From positions 1 through 6,908 of the forward strand of contig CANNLO010000252.1 of NCBI GenBank assembly GCA_947505055.1: a stretch of DNA of 6,908 bases, in the 5' to 3' direction. A program made the position numbers and the translations under genes. The notes under the pieces are model-generated. The model was not told the DNA's origin. It searched no databases and was given only the letters and a program-made list of their open reading frames with translations. This document shows, one piece after another, positions 1 through 5,985 of the stretch; the first letter of the stretch is position 1, and each line of letters opens with the position of its first letter. This stretch comes from Methylococcaceae bacterium. Lineage in GTDB: Bacteria; Pseudomonadota; Gammaproteobacteria; Methylococcales; Methylomonadaceae.

Positions 1-10
1 TCCAATAGCC

Positions 11-29
11 CCACTGGATGATCCAATGG
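11..29. repeat. Short near-perfect inverted repeat upstream of the first gene
   Basis: CCACTGGAT and ATCCAATGG face each other around a single G at position 20, pairing at 8 of 9 positions (one C/A mismatch). A one-base spacer is too short for an RNA hairpin loop, so a DNA-binding site is more plausible than a terminator. It lies about 140 bases before the gene at 166. No -35/-10 pair convincing enough to annotate was found between it and that gene. Its role is unknown. Confidence 0.25.
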
Positions 30-165
30 CGCTATAAAATCGTTCAAACTTCAGTTTAAACATTAAAAGTGCACCATTAGTAAACAGCAGTTACCGCTTC
101 ACTTTAAAAACAGGCCTGACAAGCTTTACATCCATCCCAATTTAAGTGCGATCAAGGAGTTCATT

Positions 166-777
166 ATGCCCAAGTCTAATTTTATTCCCAATGGAGACCA
201 TGATTTTCTGGTGTGGCTAGATCATCTTATTTCCAATATAACACCTGATTATGGTTTACCAGAGTCCGATATAAAGGCCCTAATCGCTGTGAGCACGCAG
301 TTTCATGAAAAAGTGGCCAATGCCAGCAAAGCAACAGCCATAGCCAAACAGGCAACCGCTGAAAAAAATGATTGCCAACATCAGGCCATAATGTTGGTAC
401 GCGCCGGAGTACGGCGAATCAAAGCGCATCCGGATTATACCGAGGCACGGGGGGCTTTTCTTAACATAGAAGGGCCAGAAGACACTTTTGACCTTGCCAC
501 GTCCAGTCCTGATCTGACGGCTATTGATCAAACCGGCGGGATTGTCATTTTAAGTTTCACTAAATACAAAAGCGACGGCATTAATATTTACTGTCAACGA
601 TCAACTGATGCCAATTGGGTGCTACTTGCCCGCGCAACCTTTTCGCCCTTTCTGGATAATCGCCCACTGCTTGAACTAAACAAACCTGAATTGCGACGCT
701 ATACCGCTGTCTATATGTCCAGAGACAAAGAGATCGGTCAGTATTGTGATGATCTTGTTATTAATTGTGCCCCATAA
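166..777 (+). CDS. Uncharacterised 203-aa soluble protein (conserved hypothetical family)
   Basis: The ATG is preceded by a strong ribosome-binding site, AAGGAG at 154-159, six bases away, which fixes the start. There is no signal peptide or membrane segment, so it is probably cytoplasmic. Residues 30-75 are Ala/Lys/Glu-rich and likely helical. They lead into a basic helix with RRIKAHPDYTEA (83-94) and then IEGPED (101-106). From about residue 118 the sequence is beta-rich (DQTGGIVILSFTK, DGINIYCQ, WVLLARAT, FLDNRPLL, LRRYTAVYM) and ends DDLVINCAP, suggesting a small beta-sandwich, perhaps fibronectin-III-like. From memory, proteins of this plan (helical N-terminus, 'KAHP.YTEA', 'LDNRPLL', '.LVVNCAP' end) recur in many bacteria as conserved hypotheticals with no assigned function. 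It appears monocistronic and is followed by a stem-loop 28 bases after the stop. I am confident it is a gene and cannot assign a function. Confidence 0.9.
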   Translation: MPKSNFIPNGDHDFLVWLDHLISNITPDYGLPESDIKALIAVSTQFHEKVANASKATAIAKQATAEKNDCQHQAIMLVRAGVRRIKAHPDYTEARGAFLNIEGPEDTFDLATSSPDLTAIDQTGGIVILSFTKYKSDGINIYCQRSTDANWVLLARATFSPFLDNRPLLELNKPELRRYTAVYMSRDKEIGQYCDDLVINCAP

Positions 778-804
778 CCATTCGGTTTTACGAATATATA
801 TCTG

Positions 805-838
805 AGCATTAGCATTTAACAGGATAAATGCTAATGCT
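805..838 (+). terminator. 14-bp perfect stem-loop after the 203-aa protein gene
   Basis: AGCATTAGCATTTA (805-818) and TAAATGCTAATGCT (825-838) pair perfectly around the six-base loop ACAGGA. The stem begins 28 bases after the stop codon. The downstream tract is only GTATTTTATG, not a clean T run, so it may act as a weak bidirectional terminator or as an RNA-stabilising 3' stem, with full termination at the T9 hairpin at 1017-1056. Confidence 0.55.
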
Positions 839-1001
839 GTATTTTATGATATCTGAATATTTAGATTGATCCAATATCTCATAATTAGATAGGTATATCT
901 GAAAATGTTGTTTTTGTTAAATGTTCAAATGAATTATGCTTTTTTAAAAATAGTTCTGATCCACAATAAAAAATTGTTGATAACTAAAACATGATTGATG
1001 C

Positions 1002-1017
1002 TAACCGGATAACCGGA
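1002..1017. repeat. Tandem 8-mer TAACCGGA x2
   Basis: TAACCGGA occurs twice head-to-tail (1002-1009, 1010-1017), directly abutting the base of the terminator stem. Each copy contains the palindrome CCGG. It could be a protein-binding site or chance; no function can be assigned. Confidence 0.25.
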
Positions 1018-1056
1018 AGCCAGTAAGTTTGTATAAAGACTTACTGGTTTTTTTTT
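1017..1056 (+). terminator. Strong rho-independent terminator
   Basis: AAGCCAGTAAGT (1017-1028) pairs with ACTTACTGGTTT (1039-1050) over 12 positions with one G-U pair, around a 10-base loop. Nine consecutive T residues follow (1048-1056). The polarity (T run on the + strand) shows it stops + strand transcription. It insulates the activator gene at 1169 from upstream reading. Confidence 0.85.
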
Positions 1057-1064
1057 GTCGCTAC

Positions 1065-1095
1065 CAGCATTTGCTGTAATCATTTTCAGGAAAAT
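1065..1095. promoter_or_regulatory. Two short dyads upstream of the sigma-54 activator gene
   Basis: CAGCA-TT-TGCTG (1065-1076) and ATTTTC-AG-GAAAAT (1082-1095) are two perfect dyads between the T9 terminator and the activator gene. They occupy the only space available for that gene's promoter, so they are candidate operators. The first resembles the CAACAG/CTGTTG half-sites upstream of 2751 only loosely. No convincing sigma-70 or sigma-54 promoter was recognised beside them. Confidence 0.25.
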
Positions 1096-1168
1096 CAGAT
1101 TAATTTAGACGTTTAGGGTGGGTCTGAAAAGGTTCTATCTACTATTACAAAGCAAACTATTACATATT

Positions 1169-2320
1169 ATGGACACACAGACAGACAGTCATACCATTGT
1201 CAGCAATTCCGAACCATCCCATGCGACACTGCTGGCTTTTGATGAATTGCAATCCCGGTCCTTGTCGCTTTCAGTTAGGGCCACGGCGTTGGTTTTTGAA
1301 GACCCGGTTTCACGCCGTTTGCTGGAACAGATCGAACGTATTGCGCCCAGCGATGCCACCGTCCTGATCATCGGCGAAACCGGAACCGGTAAAGAACTGG
1401 TTGCCCGACATATTCATGCCCTGAGTAACAGAAGCACAAAAGTATTTGGCGCCTTAAACTGCGCTGCGCTCAGTGAAAATCTTATCGAGAGCGAATTGTT
1501 TGGCCATGAGAAAGGTTCGTTCACCGGCGCTTATGCCAGCAAAGATGGTTGGTTTGAAACCGCCAATAAAGGCAGTTTATTTCTTGATGAGGTCGGTGAT
1601 TTGCCGCTGGGCTTACAAGTCAAATTACTGCGTGTTTTACAGGAACAGGAAGTCGTAAAAGTCGGCTCAAGAACGCCTGTTCCCATAGACGTCAGAATTA
1701 TAGCCGCGACCAATGTCAATCTTGAAGAAGCCGTTGCCGCCTCTCACTTTCGTGCCGACTTGTATTACCGTTTTAACGTGGCGACCATTCAGCTCAGTCC
1801 GCTACGTGAAAGACCCGGCGACATCATGCCTCTGGCCAGGCATTTCCTGAAAATTTACGGTGGCCGCTTGGGGTATAGTGAAGCCCATTTGTCTCCGGCT
1901 ACCGAGCAGGTTTTATTGGCTTATGACTGGCCCGGTAATATCCGCGAACTTGAAAATGCAATTCATCGCGCTTTGCTGGTTTGCCCCGGTAATAGTTTGC
2001 GCCCTGAAGATTTCAAATTGTCGGGCATTAGAATCGAAGATCATAGTGCCTCAATTTCTACGTCCTCTTTGGAAACCGCTTTGCAACTACTCTGTGAGCA
2101 GGCACCGCCCAAGTTATTTGAGCTGATAGAAGAGTCGGTTATACGCAGCGCCTTTGATTACTGTGAGAAAAACCAGGTTCAAACCGCGCGGTTGCTGGAC
2201 ATCAGTCGAAACGTACTCCGCCATAAATTGAGCCTGTATGGCATGCTGCCACAAACCAGAAGAAAGCAACCCAATGACAATGATGAGGCAGAGACCATAG
2301 AGCCGCTCTTGGATGCCTAA
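1169..2320 (+). CDS. Sigma-54-dependent transcriptional activator (AAA+ enhancer-binding protein, Fis-type HTH), SfnR-like
   Basis: The product activates transcription from sigma-54 promoters: it binds upstream sites and uses ATP to remodel the RNA polymerase-sigma-54 complex. Numbered from the ATG at 1169 (383 aa): a short N-terminus (1-40) with no receiver, GAF or PAS domain; Walker A GETGTGKE (69-76); sigma-54 contact loop GSFTGA (116-121, a conservative variant of GAFTGA); Walker B SLFLDE (136-141); IIAATN (177-182); FRADLYYR (194-201), where arginine fingers lie; WPGNIRELEN (254-263), the sensor II region; and a C-terminal Fis-type helix-turn-helix at about 323-358. The layout and sequence recall SfnR-type activators, though the effector is unknown. 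The start is uncertain: an in-frame GTG at 1118 would add 17 residues, and neither start has a clear Shine-Dalgarno; a TAG at 1106 caps the frame. Lacking a sensor domain, its activity may be set by its level or by a partner. The gene it faces downstream carries a -24/-12 promoter. Confidence 0.93.
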   Translation: MDTQTDSHTIVSNSEPSHATLLAFDELQSRSLSLSVRATALVFEDPVSRRLLEQIERIAPSDATVLIIGETGTGKELVARHIHALSNRSTKVFGALNCAALSENLIESELFGHEKGSFTGAYASKDGWFETANKGSLFLDEVGDLPLGLQVKLLRVLQEQEVVKVGSRTPVPIDVRIIAATNVNLEEAVAASHFRADLYYRFNVATIQLSPLRERPGDIMPLARHFLKIYGGRLGYSEAHLSPATEQVLLAYDWPGNIRELENAIHRALLVCPGNSLRPEDFKLSGIRIEDHSASISTSSLETALQLLCEQAPPKLFELIEESVIRSAFDYCEKNQVQTARLLDISRNVLRHKLSLYGMLPQTRRKQPNDNDEAETIEPLLDA

Positions 2321-2358
2321 GCAATTGTGTTTATTATACTTTTTGGAGCGGGAGTGCA

Positions 2359-2439
2359 ATGGCTTCAGCTGTTGCCAAGAAGATTGGAGAGCGGAGAATA
2401 ACTATTTTTTGCCCCTCCAAACACCTCATCATTCCATGA
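2359..2439 (+). CDS. Possible 26-codon small ORF
   Basis: An ATG at 2359 is preceded by GGGAG (2350-2354) with a four-base gap and opens 26 codons (MASAVAKKIGERR...HLIIP). It lies 38 bases after the activator stop codon. The peptide is basic with no recognised motif. The good ribosome-binding site is the only support, and its spacing is tight. It may be a leader peptide, or chance in an otherwise empty intergenic region. Confidence 0.15.
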   Translation: MASAVAKKIGERRITIFCPSKHLIIP

Positions 2440-2649
2440 CTTACCCAACCTCAGGGCATCAAGAAAAAGTCCCCCGCAACTCAACTATTTTTAACAACAT
2501 TTTCCAGGTTTAATATTACCCATCCAGTAATAAAACACAGGCAAGATAATTTTTAGTTTTTACCTGCAAAAAACATTCTCCAATTAAGTAAGAAACCTCT
2601 AAACATTTCTTAATATTTGTGAACTACCTCTCAGTATTAATCTAAACAA
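2440..2649. other. AT-rich intergenic stretch without recognised features
   Basis: No open reading frame of coding character, terminator or RNA was recognised here on either strand. The activator gene has no clear intrinsic terminator behind it. The stretch is part of a roughly 530-base leader between the activator and the sorted surface protein gene. Confidence 0.5.
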
Positions 2650-2688
2650 GCTGCTGGCTAAGCAACAGCCAATCAACAGTAGCTGTTG
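2650..2688. promoter_or_regulatory. Candidate enhancer (UAS) for a sigma-54 activator: CAACAG/CTGTTG half-site cluster
   Basis: Four related half-sites lie within 39 bases: CTGCTG (2651-2656, one mismatch), CAACAG (2663-2668), CAACAG (2674-2679) and CTGTTG (2683-2688). The last two form the perfect dyad CAACAG-TAG-CTGTTG. GCTGCTG (2650-2656) and CAACAGC (2663-2669) form an outer near-dyad. The two CAACAG copies are 11 bases apart, one helical turn. The cluster lies about 90-125 bases upstream of the predicted sigma-54 start near 2778, the usual distance for enhancer-binding-protein sites. That the activator encoded at 1169 binds here is inference. Confidence 0.45.
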
Positions 2689-2750
2689 TTACATAAGCAT
2701 ACTCTAAAAGATAAAATAAAAATATTACTTATAAAACAATAATTTAAAAT

Positions 2751-2769
2751 TTGGCACGGGAAGTGCTTT
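2751..2769 (+). promoter_or_regulatory. Sigma-54 (-24/-12) promoter of the VPLPA-CTERM-type gene
   Basis: TTGGCACGGGAAGTGCTTT contains a perfect -24 element (TGGCAC) and GTGC at -12. The invariant GG (2753-2754) and GC (2765-2766) are separated by exactly ten bases, as sigma-54 requires. Only one base departs from the usual TTGC. The predicted start is around 2778, giving a 5' UTR of about 70 bases. An enhancer-like repeat cluster upstream and a sigma-54 activator as the preceding gene reinforce the call. Confidence 0.75.
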
Positions 2770-2847
2770 GAATTAAATGAGATCATAGAATTGTTTCTCG
2801 GAAATCTCTCTACCCCTCCTATTTTTTTGTGTTTTAAAGGTGATTTT

Positions 2848-3702
2848 ATGAAAAATTTAACTAAATTAGCTGCAGCAGTAACGTTGGTGCTGGCTGCTGG
2901 TAATGCTTCTGCTTCGTGGATTGATGGTAATACTGTTGGCGCTCCGTCTTCAGTTGCATTTCAAATCGGTTCTGGTACCAACACTTTTGTACTGGATTTG
3001 GCGCAAGGTCATACCGGTCTTAACTATGCCTCGTTTCAAAATAAAACCGAAGGTGTGGCAAGCGGCTTGTCATGGGATCTGGGTGCCTTGGGTGGTACAT
3101 TGTTTAGCGCAATTGCCGCAAATACAGCCAATTTCAAATGGTCGGTAATAGCCGGTTACCAAGTTGATGGTGAGGCTGGAACGAATCTTGATAAAACCAA
3201 CACTAATTCATTTGGTGCAACTTTTAGCGATCCAAATAATGCACAGTGGGGAGCCCAGTCTACGGCTAATCCGGCCACTGTTTTTGTTCAGCAAGGTTAT
3301 TCCTTTATTCAAAATGAAGTTTCAAATACCGGCAAGATCGGGTCTTGGCTTGCGCTTCTAAATGCTTCTTATAATGGTGGTGGTGCACCAGTTACGACTT
3401 TGGCTGCTGTGGGTACTTCTTCTTATTATGATACAAATCTTGCAGATTTGAGTGACTTAGCTAACAACCCTTCATCTACAGGTGCGACAACTGCGAATTA
3501 CTTTGGCATTTCCAATAATAATCTGGATGGAGGTAACAACCAGATTGCACAGTTGGGTACTTTCAGCCTGAGCGCAAACAATGTGTTGAGCTATGCGCCT
3601 TCTGCTGTGCCGGTTCCTGCTGCAATCTGGCTGTTCGGTTCTGCAATGCTGGGCATGTTGGGTTTTACACGTCGTAACAACGCTAAAGGCTTGGCGGCTT
3701 AA
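2848..3702 (+). CDS. Secreted surface protein with VPLPA/PEP-CTERM-type sorting tail
   Basis: Start chosen at the ATG at 2848 because AAAGG (2836-2840) lies seven bases upstream and the protein then begins with a typical signal peptide, KNLTKLAAAVTLVLAAGNASA, with cleavage expected after residue 22 (ASA|SW). An upstream in-frame TTG at 2791 would spoil this. The mature part is rich in Gly, Ala, Ser, Thr and Asn, with no cysteine and no enzyme motif. The last 31 residues (254-284) form the sorting signal: VPVPAAIWLFGSAMLGMLGF, then TRRN. That is a proline-containing motif, a hydrophobic helix and a basic end. In the known PEP-CTERM/exosortase systems such tails are recognised in the inner membrane and cleaved during export to the surface or matrix. 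The exosortase itself is not in this window. The gene has its own -24/-12 promoter. The specific role (matrix or surface component) is inferred. Confidence 0.9.
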   Translation: MKNLTKLAAAVTLVLAAGNASASWIDGNTVGAPSSVAFQIGSGTNTFVLDLAQGHTGLNYASFQNKTEGVASGLSWDLGALGGTLFSAIAANTANFKWSVIAGYQVDGEAGTNLDKTNTNSFGATFSDPNNAQWGAQSTANPATVFVQQGYSFIQNEVSNTGKIGSWLALLNASYNGGGAPVTTLAAVGTSSYYDTNLADLSDLANNPSSTGATTANYFGISNNNLDGGNNQIAQLGTFSLSANNVLSYAPSAVPVPAAIWLFGSAMLGMLGFTRRNNAKGLAA

Positions 3703-3708
3703 TCCTCC

Positions 3709-3739
3709 TTGCGCCTCTTATAAGCTTTAAGAGGCGCAA
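3709..3739 (+). terminator. 12-bp perfect intercistronic stem-loop
   Basis: TTGCGCCTCTTA (3709-3720) pairs perfectly with TAAGAGGCGCAA (3728-3739) around a seven-base loop, starting seven bases after the stop of the surface-protein gene. It is followed by ATTTAATATATTT rather than a pure T run. It probably ends or attenuates the upstream transcript, or protects its 3' end, so the gene at 3769 may receive reduced read-through or use its own promoter. Confidence 0.65.
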
Positions 3740-3768
3740 ATTTAATATATTTATCTTAGGAATTAATC

Positions 3769-5490
3769 ATGAAAACATCATTTAAACTTAAAGCGCTGGC
3801 GGTTGCCGTTGCAGCGTTGGCCGGTACGCAATCGGCGCATGCACTTTTACCCTGGACCCCGGCCGATGCTACGCCAGATCTGAAGATCTATACCTCAGGT
3901 GGCGCGGCACAAGATAAGGCTTATGCCTCTGCGGTTATCAATGTACTGGCTGAACCGGGTACTGTGGACAGTTTTGAAGATGATAATGCCGGCACTGTAG
4001 GCGCACGTTTTGCTGGTTATTATTTTATCGGCAGAACAACACCAGGTGCTGGTGGTATTCCTGCTGCTCTGCCAGCAGGACTTTCGGGTAAAAAGATTTA
4101 TCTGGAAAAACGCTCACTCGGTGCCGCAGGTTACGGCGTAGTTCCCTTGGCCGGTAATGTCGCGCTGGATCATCTGGATATATTCCTGGCCAGCAGCAAC
4201 AGTTTAGCGGGTTCCGGCTCTGCTGCTGCTTGGACTGCAAACGGCACCAACAAATATAAATCCGTAGCTTCTATAGTTACCGGCACTGCAGGTCAAGGCG
4301 CTTGGGGCAACTATTTGATCTCTAGAGTTTCCGATGGCGGTTTTATCGGTGTTGATGCCGAAGCCTTGCTGCAACCAGGCACACAAAATTATCCTACGCC
4401 GATTAAGGAGCTTAGCACCAACGCGAATACTGCACCTTGGATTTCGACCTATAAAATAACTGATTTGGGGGCAGCACGGATACCTACCGGCGGCTTGGTT
4501 TATGGCATTGGTGTGACCCTGGATCTTTATAAAGCCTTACAGATTGCTCAGTGGAAAACCGGTCAATTGCCAGCCGATGCCGGCACAAAAATTGGTGAAT
4601 ATACTGATGCAAAATATATCCCAAGTTTGAGTCGTAATTTCCTGGCTTCCTTGTTATCCGGTCAAGTAACCAACTGGGCCAATGTTCAGTTTAGAGACAT
4701 TGTCACTAACCCGTCCACACCAGCGGTTTATTCCTTGAGCCAAATTCCTACAATTGCTGGTTATCCTGTTTTGGCAGCACCGACCAAATATACAGTAGGC
4801 GTAGGCAGACGTAACACCGGTGCGGCGATAGGCGCGGTAGGCTATGCGAAATTGTTGAATTATCCGTTTACGCCTAGCAGCTTCGTTCCAGCAGCTGATA
4901 CGCCCTCCTTATCAAAAACAACTGCTGAACCTTATGTCACTTCGCCCGGCGGCGCTGCGGCAACGGACAACCTGCTAAAAGACTGGCAGGCTGGTACTAA
5001 TGTCAGCGGACTTAACTATTTGCCAACTGGCAAGTTATGGGGTTTTGCGTTACACAGTGGTGATCGCAATGCTGCTGCTGCAAATGTAACGCCTACGCAA
5101 AACTGGCGTTATATCAAGATAGACGGTTATACCGGTACTATTGATAACGTTGCATCGGGTAATTATCCGTACTGGGCTGAAGGTGAAGTCTTGATTCAAC
5201 CAACAATCGGCACTGACAAAACTAACTTGTTGACTGCGTTTGGTAATGCGTTGCATAGCACAGCAGTAGCTGCGGACATTAACCCAACATTGGTACTGCC
5301 TTACGGCCAGTCCGGTATCTTCGCAACCAGCAAGACTGATAACGTCAATACAACTACAAATGATCCGTTTAATGTTGCAGATCCAGTAGTCAACCTGACT
5401 CATTTCGCCGGTGGCAGCACTCGTTTGGGTATCGTGCCTAGACCTTTCAAGAATGGGGCATCTACTGCTGTGGTACTTGAACTGAAGTAA
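3769..5490 (+). CDS. Exported PstS-like (type 2 periplasmic-binding-fold) protein, function unknown
   Basis: AGGA (3758-3761) lies seven bases before the ATG, and the product (573 aa) starts with a signal peptide ending SAHA|LL near residue 25. Several segments resemble phosphate-binding PstS proteins: SGGAAQD (43-49), where PstS has its N-terminal glycine/serine ligand loop; LSRNFLASLLSGQVTNW (287-303), like the 'L....L..IF.G.I..W' segment; VGVGRRNTGAAIG (343-355), in place of the 'R.DGSGT' ligand loop; and IDGYTGTIDNVASGNYPYW (451-469), close to the 'NI.SG.YPL' hallmark. It is much longer than ordinary PstS (about 320-350 aa), has no cysteine, and the canonical ligand loops are altered, so phosphate binding is doubtful. 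No transporter permease or ATPase accompanies it. Lying between a sorted surface protein and a TpsA adhesin, it may be an extracellular or surface protein using a binding-protein fold. Export is well supported; the ligand is unknown. Confidence 0.88.
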   Translation: MKTSFKLKALAVAVAALAGTQSAHALLPWTPADATPDLKIYTSGGAAQDKAYASAVINVLAEPGTVDSFEDDNAGTVGARFAGYYFIGRTTPGAGGIPAALPAGLSGKKIYLEKRSLGAAGYGVVPLAGNVALDHLDIFLASSNSLAGSGSAAAWTANGTNKYKSVASIVTGTAGQGAWGNYLISRVSDGGFIGVDAEALLQPGTQNYPTPIKELSTNANTAPWISTYKITDLGAARIPTGGLVYGIGVTLDLYKALQIAQWKTGQLPADAGTKIGEYTDAKYIPSLSRNFLASLLSGQVTNWANVQFRDIVTNPSTPAVYSLSQIPTIAGYPVLAAPTKYTVGVGRRNTGAAIGAVGYAKLLNYPFTPSSFVPAADTPSLSKTTAEPYVTSPGGAAATDNLLKDWQAGTNVSGLNYLPTGKLWGFALHSGDRNAAAANVTPTQNWRYIKIDGYTGTIDNVASGNYPYWAEGEVLIQPTIGTDKTNLLTAFGNALHSTAVAADINPTLVLPYGQSGIFATSKTDNVNTTTNDPFNVADPVVNLTHFAGGSTRLGIVPRPFKNGASTAVVLELK

Positions 5491-5509
5491 GACTTTACTC
5501 ATAAACTTA

Positions 5510-5527
5510 GGCGTCATGGACGACGCC
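5510..5527 (+). terminator. Weak stem-loop after the PstS-like gene
   Basis: GGCGTC (5510-5515) pairs with GACGCC (5522-5527) around ATGGAC, 20 bases after the stop. The following CTCTTGTTAACTT is T-rich but interrupted, so termination would be inefficient. The downstream structured RNA could therefore be part of this transcript. Confidence 0.4.
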
Positions 5528-5560
5528 CTCTTGTTAACTTGATTAAATATCAGTCAGGAG

Positions 5561-5664
5561 TTTGGCAAGACCAAATAAAGTTCGCTTTTGCATTTCATCA
5601 TTTAGGTAAATTTAGCCGTTGCAATGACGGCACAAGGATTGGGTGACAGTTCATGGCGTTGAAC
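5561..5664 (+). other. Three small hairpins preceding the structured RNA
   Basis: Three five-base-pair hairpins occur in succession: TTTGG-CAAGA-CCAAA (5561-5575), GCCGT-TGCAATG-ACGGC (5615-5631) and GTTCA-TGGCGT-TGAAC (5649-5664). Each alone could be chance. Together they suggest that the transcribed, structured region starts well before 5687. No open reading frame with coding character spans them. Confidence 0.3.
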
Positions 5665-5686
5665 TAAAAAGGATTTTATAAGGGAC

Positions 5687-5882
5687 GGTCAAAATGGAGA
5701 TGTGGAGTAGACCAGGGGATTGGGACAAAATCAAGAACTCTGGGTAAATGGGGCAGCCCGGCCAAGCCGGGATTCGGGTTGTAAGTCAACCTGAACGGGT
5801 TTACTCAGAGTATTCTTAACCGCTGCGGGGTATGTCGTAAAACGAATTGGTAATAGTTTTACGAGATGTTCCGGTTTTTAAG
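5687..5882 (+). ncRNA. Candidate structured non-coding RNA (multi-stem, unidentified class)
   Basis: Nested pairing is far beyond ordinary intergenic DNA. A 12-bp stem (5737-5748 with 5800-5811, one G-U) encloses two hairpins: CCCGGC-CAA-GCCGGG (5757-5771) and a 9-bp stem TTCGGGTTG/CAACCTGAA (5773-5781 with 5787-5795, one G-U, loop TAAGT). Downstream, TCGTAAAAC/GTTTTACGA (5835-5843 with 5856-5864) sits inside a stem joining 5815-5822 to 5872-5882. Upstream are a 4-bp stem GGTC/GACC (5687-5690 with 5710-5713) and a GATT/AATC hairpin (5718-5732). GCAGC (5753-5757) and GCTGC (5822-5826) could form a pseudoknot. Both G-U pairs would be A-C mismatches on the other strand, so the RNA is read from +, and a terminator follows at 5936. 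It does not match tmRNA, 6S, SRP, RNase P or common riboswitches as I know them. An orphan HEARO (IscB omega-RNA) element is a possibility I cannot verify. Confidence 0.6.
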
Positions 5883-5935
5883 CATTGCGTTTGCAAAAAG
5901 GCTTGAAATGAATACATCAGTATTATTTTATTAAT

Positions 5936-5964
5936 AAAGCTCCGTTTAACAACGGGGCTTTTTT
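5936..5964 (+). terminator. Strong rho-independent terminator downstream of the structured RNA
   Basis: AAAGCTCCGTT (5936-5946) pairs with AACGGGGCTTT (5951-5961) over 11 positions with one T-G wobble, around the loop TAAC, and T continues to 5964. The wobble and T run fit + strand transcription. It ends whatever transcript carries the structured RNA about 55 bases earlier and separates it from the adhesin gene at 6070. Confidence 0.85.
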
Positions 5965-5985
5965 GCGTTTAGGCTTTAATCAGTT

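Larger units (their letters stand above)
840..1056 (+). ncRNA. Possible small RNA or 3' UTR ending at a T9 terminator
   Basis: This AT-rich stretch has no recognisable protein gene but ends in a textbook intrinsic terminator about 240 bases after the nearest upstream stop codon. A transcript must therefore end here. It is either read-through from the 203-aa gene or an independent small RNA. A weak promoter-like pair, TTGTTA (914-919) and TATGCT (935-940) with 15-base spacing, would give an RNA of roughly 110 bases. The spacing is poor, so the independent-RNA reading is tentative. Confidence 0.2.

Noticed and set aside
2..37. Possible C-terminal tail of an upstream gene (eleven codons reading PIAPLDDPMAL then TAA)
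   Set aside because: Too short to support. The same bases form the inverted repeat at 11-29, and no codon evidence can be judged on eleven codons.
1189..1371. Minus-strand and alternate-frame ORFs inside the activator gene and inside the genes at 2848, 3769 and 6070
   Set aside because: They overlap well-supported genes, have no ribosome-binding sites or recognisable domains, and look like shadows of the coding strand.
2313..2513. 66-codon + strand ORF across the end of the activator gene
   Set aside because: It overlaps the activator stop and its composition (many Cys, Phe and His) does not look like a real protein. No motif or Shine-Dalgarno supports it.
2656..2669. Another GG-N10-GC match (CTGGCTAAGCAACAGC)
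   Set aside because: The -12 side reads CAGC rather than TTGC. It lies within the half-site cluster and about 100 bases upstream of a much better promoter.
5694..5747. 17-codon ORF (MEMWSRPGDWDKIKNSG) with an AGGGA upstream at 5681-5685
   Set aside because: It overlaps the structured RNA, its last codons enter the 12-bp stem, and it is too short to separate from chance.
5687..5964. Group I or II intron, tmRNA, 6S RNA or a common riboswitch
   Set aside because: No domain V-like hairpin, group I core, tag-reading frame or known aptamer consensus was recognisable, so none of these names is applied.
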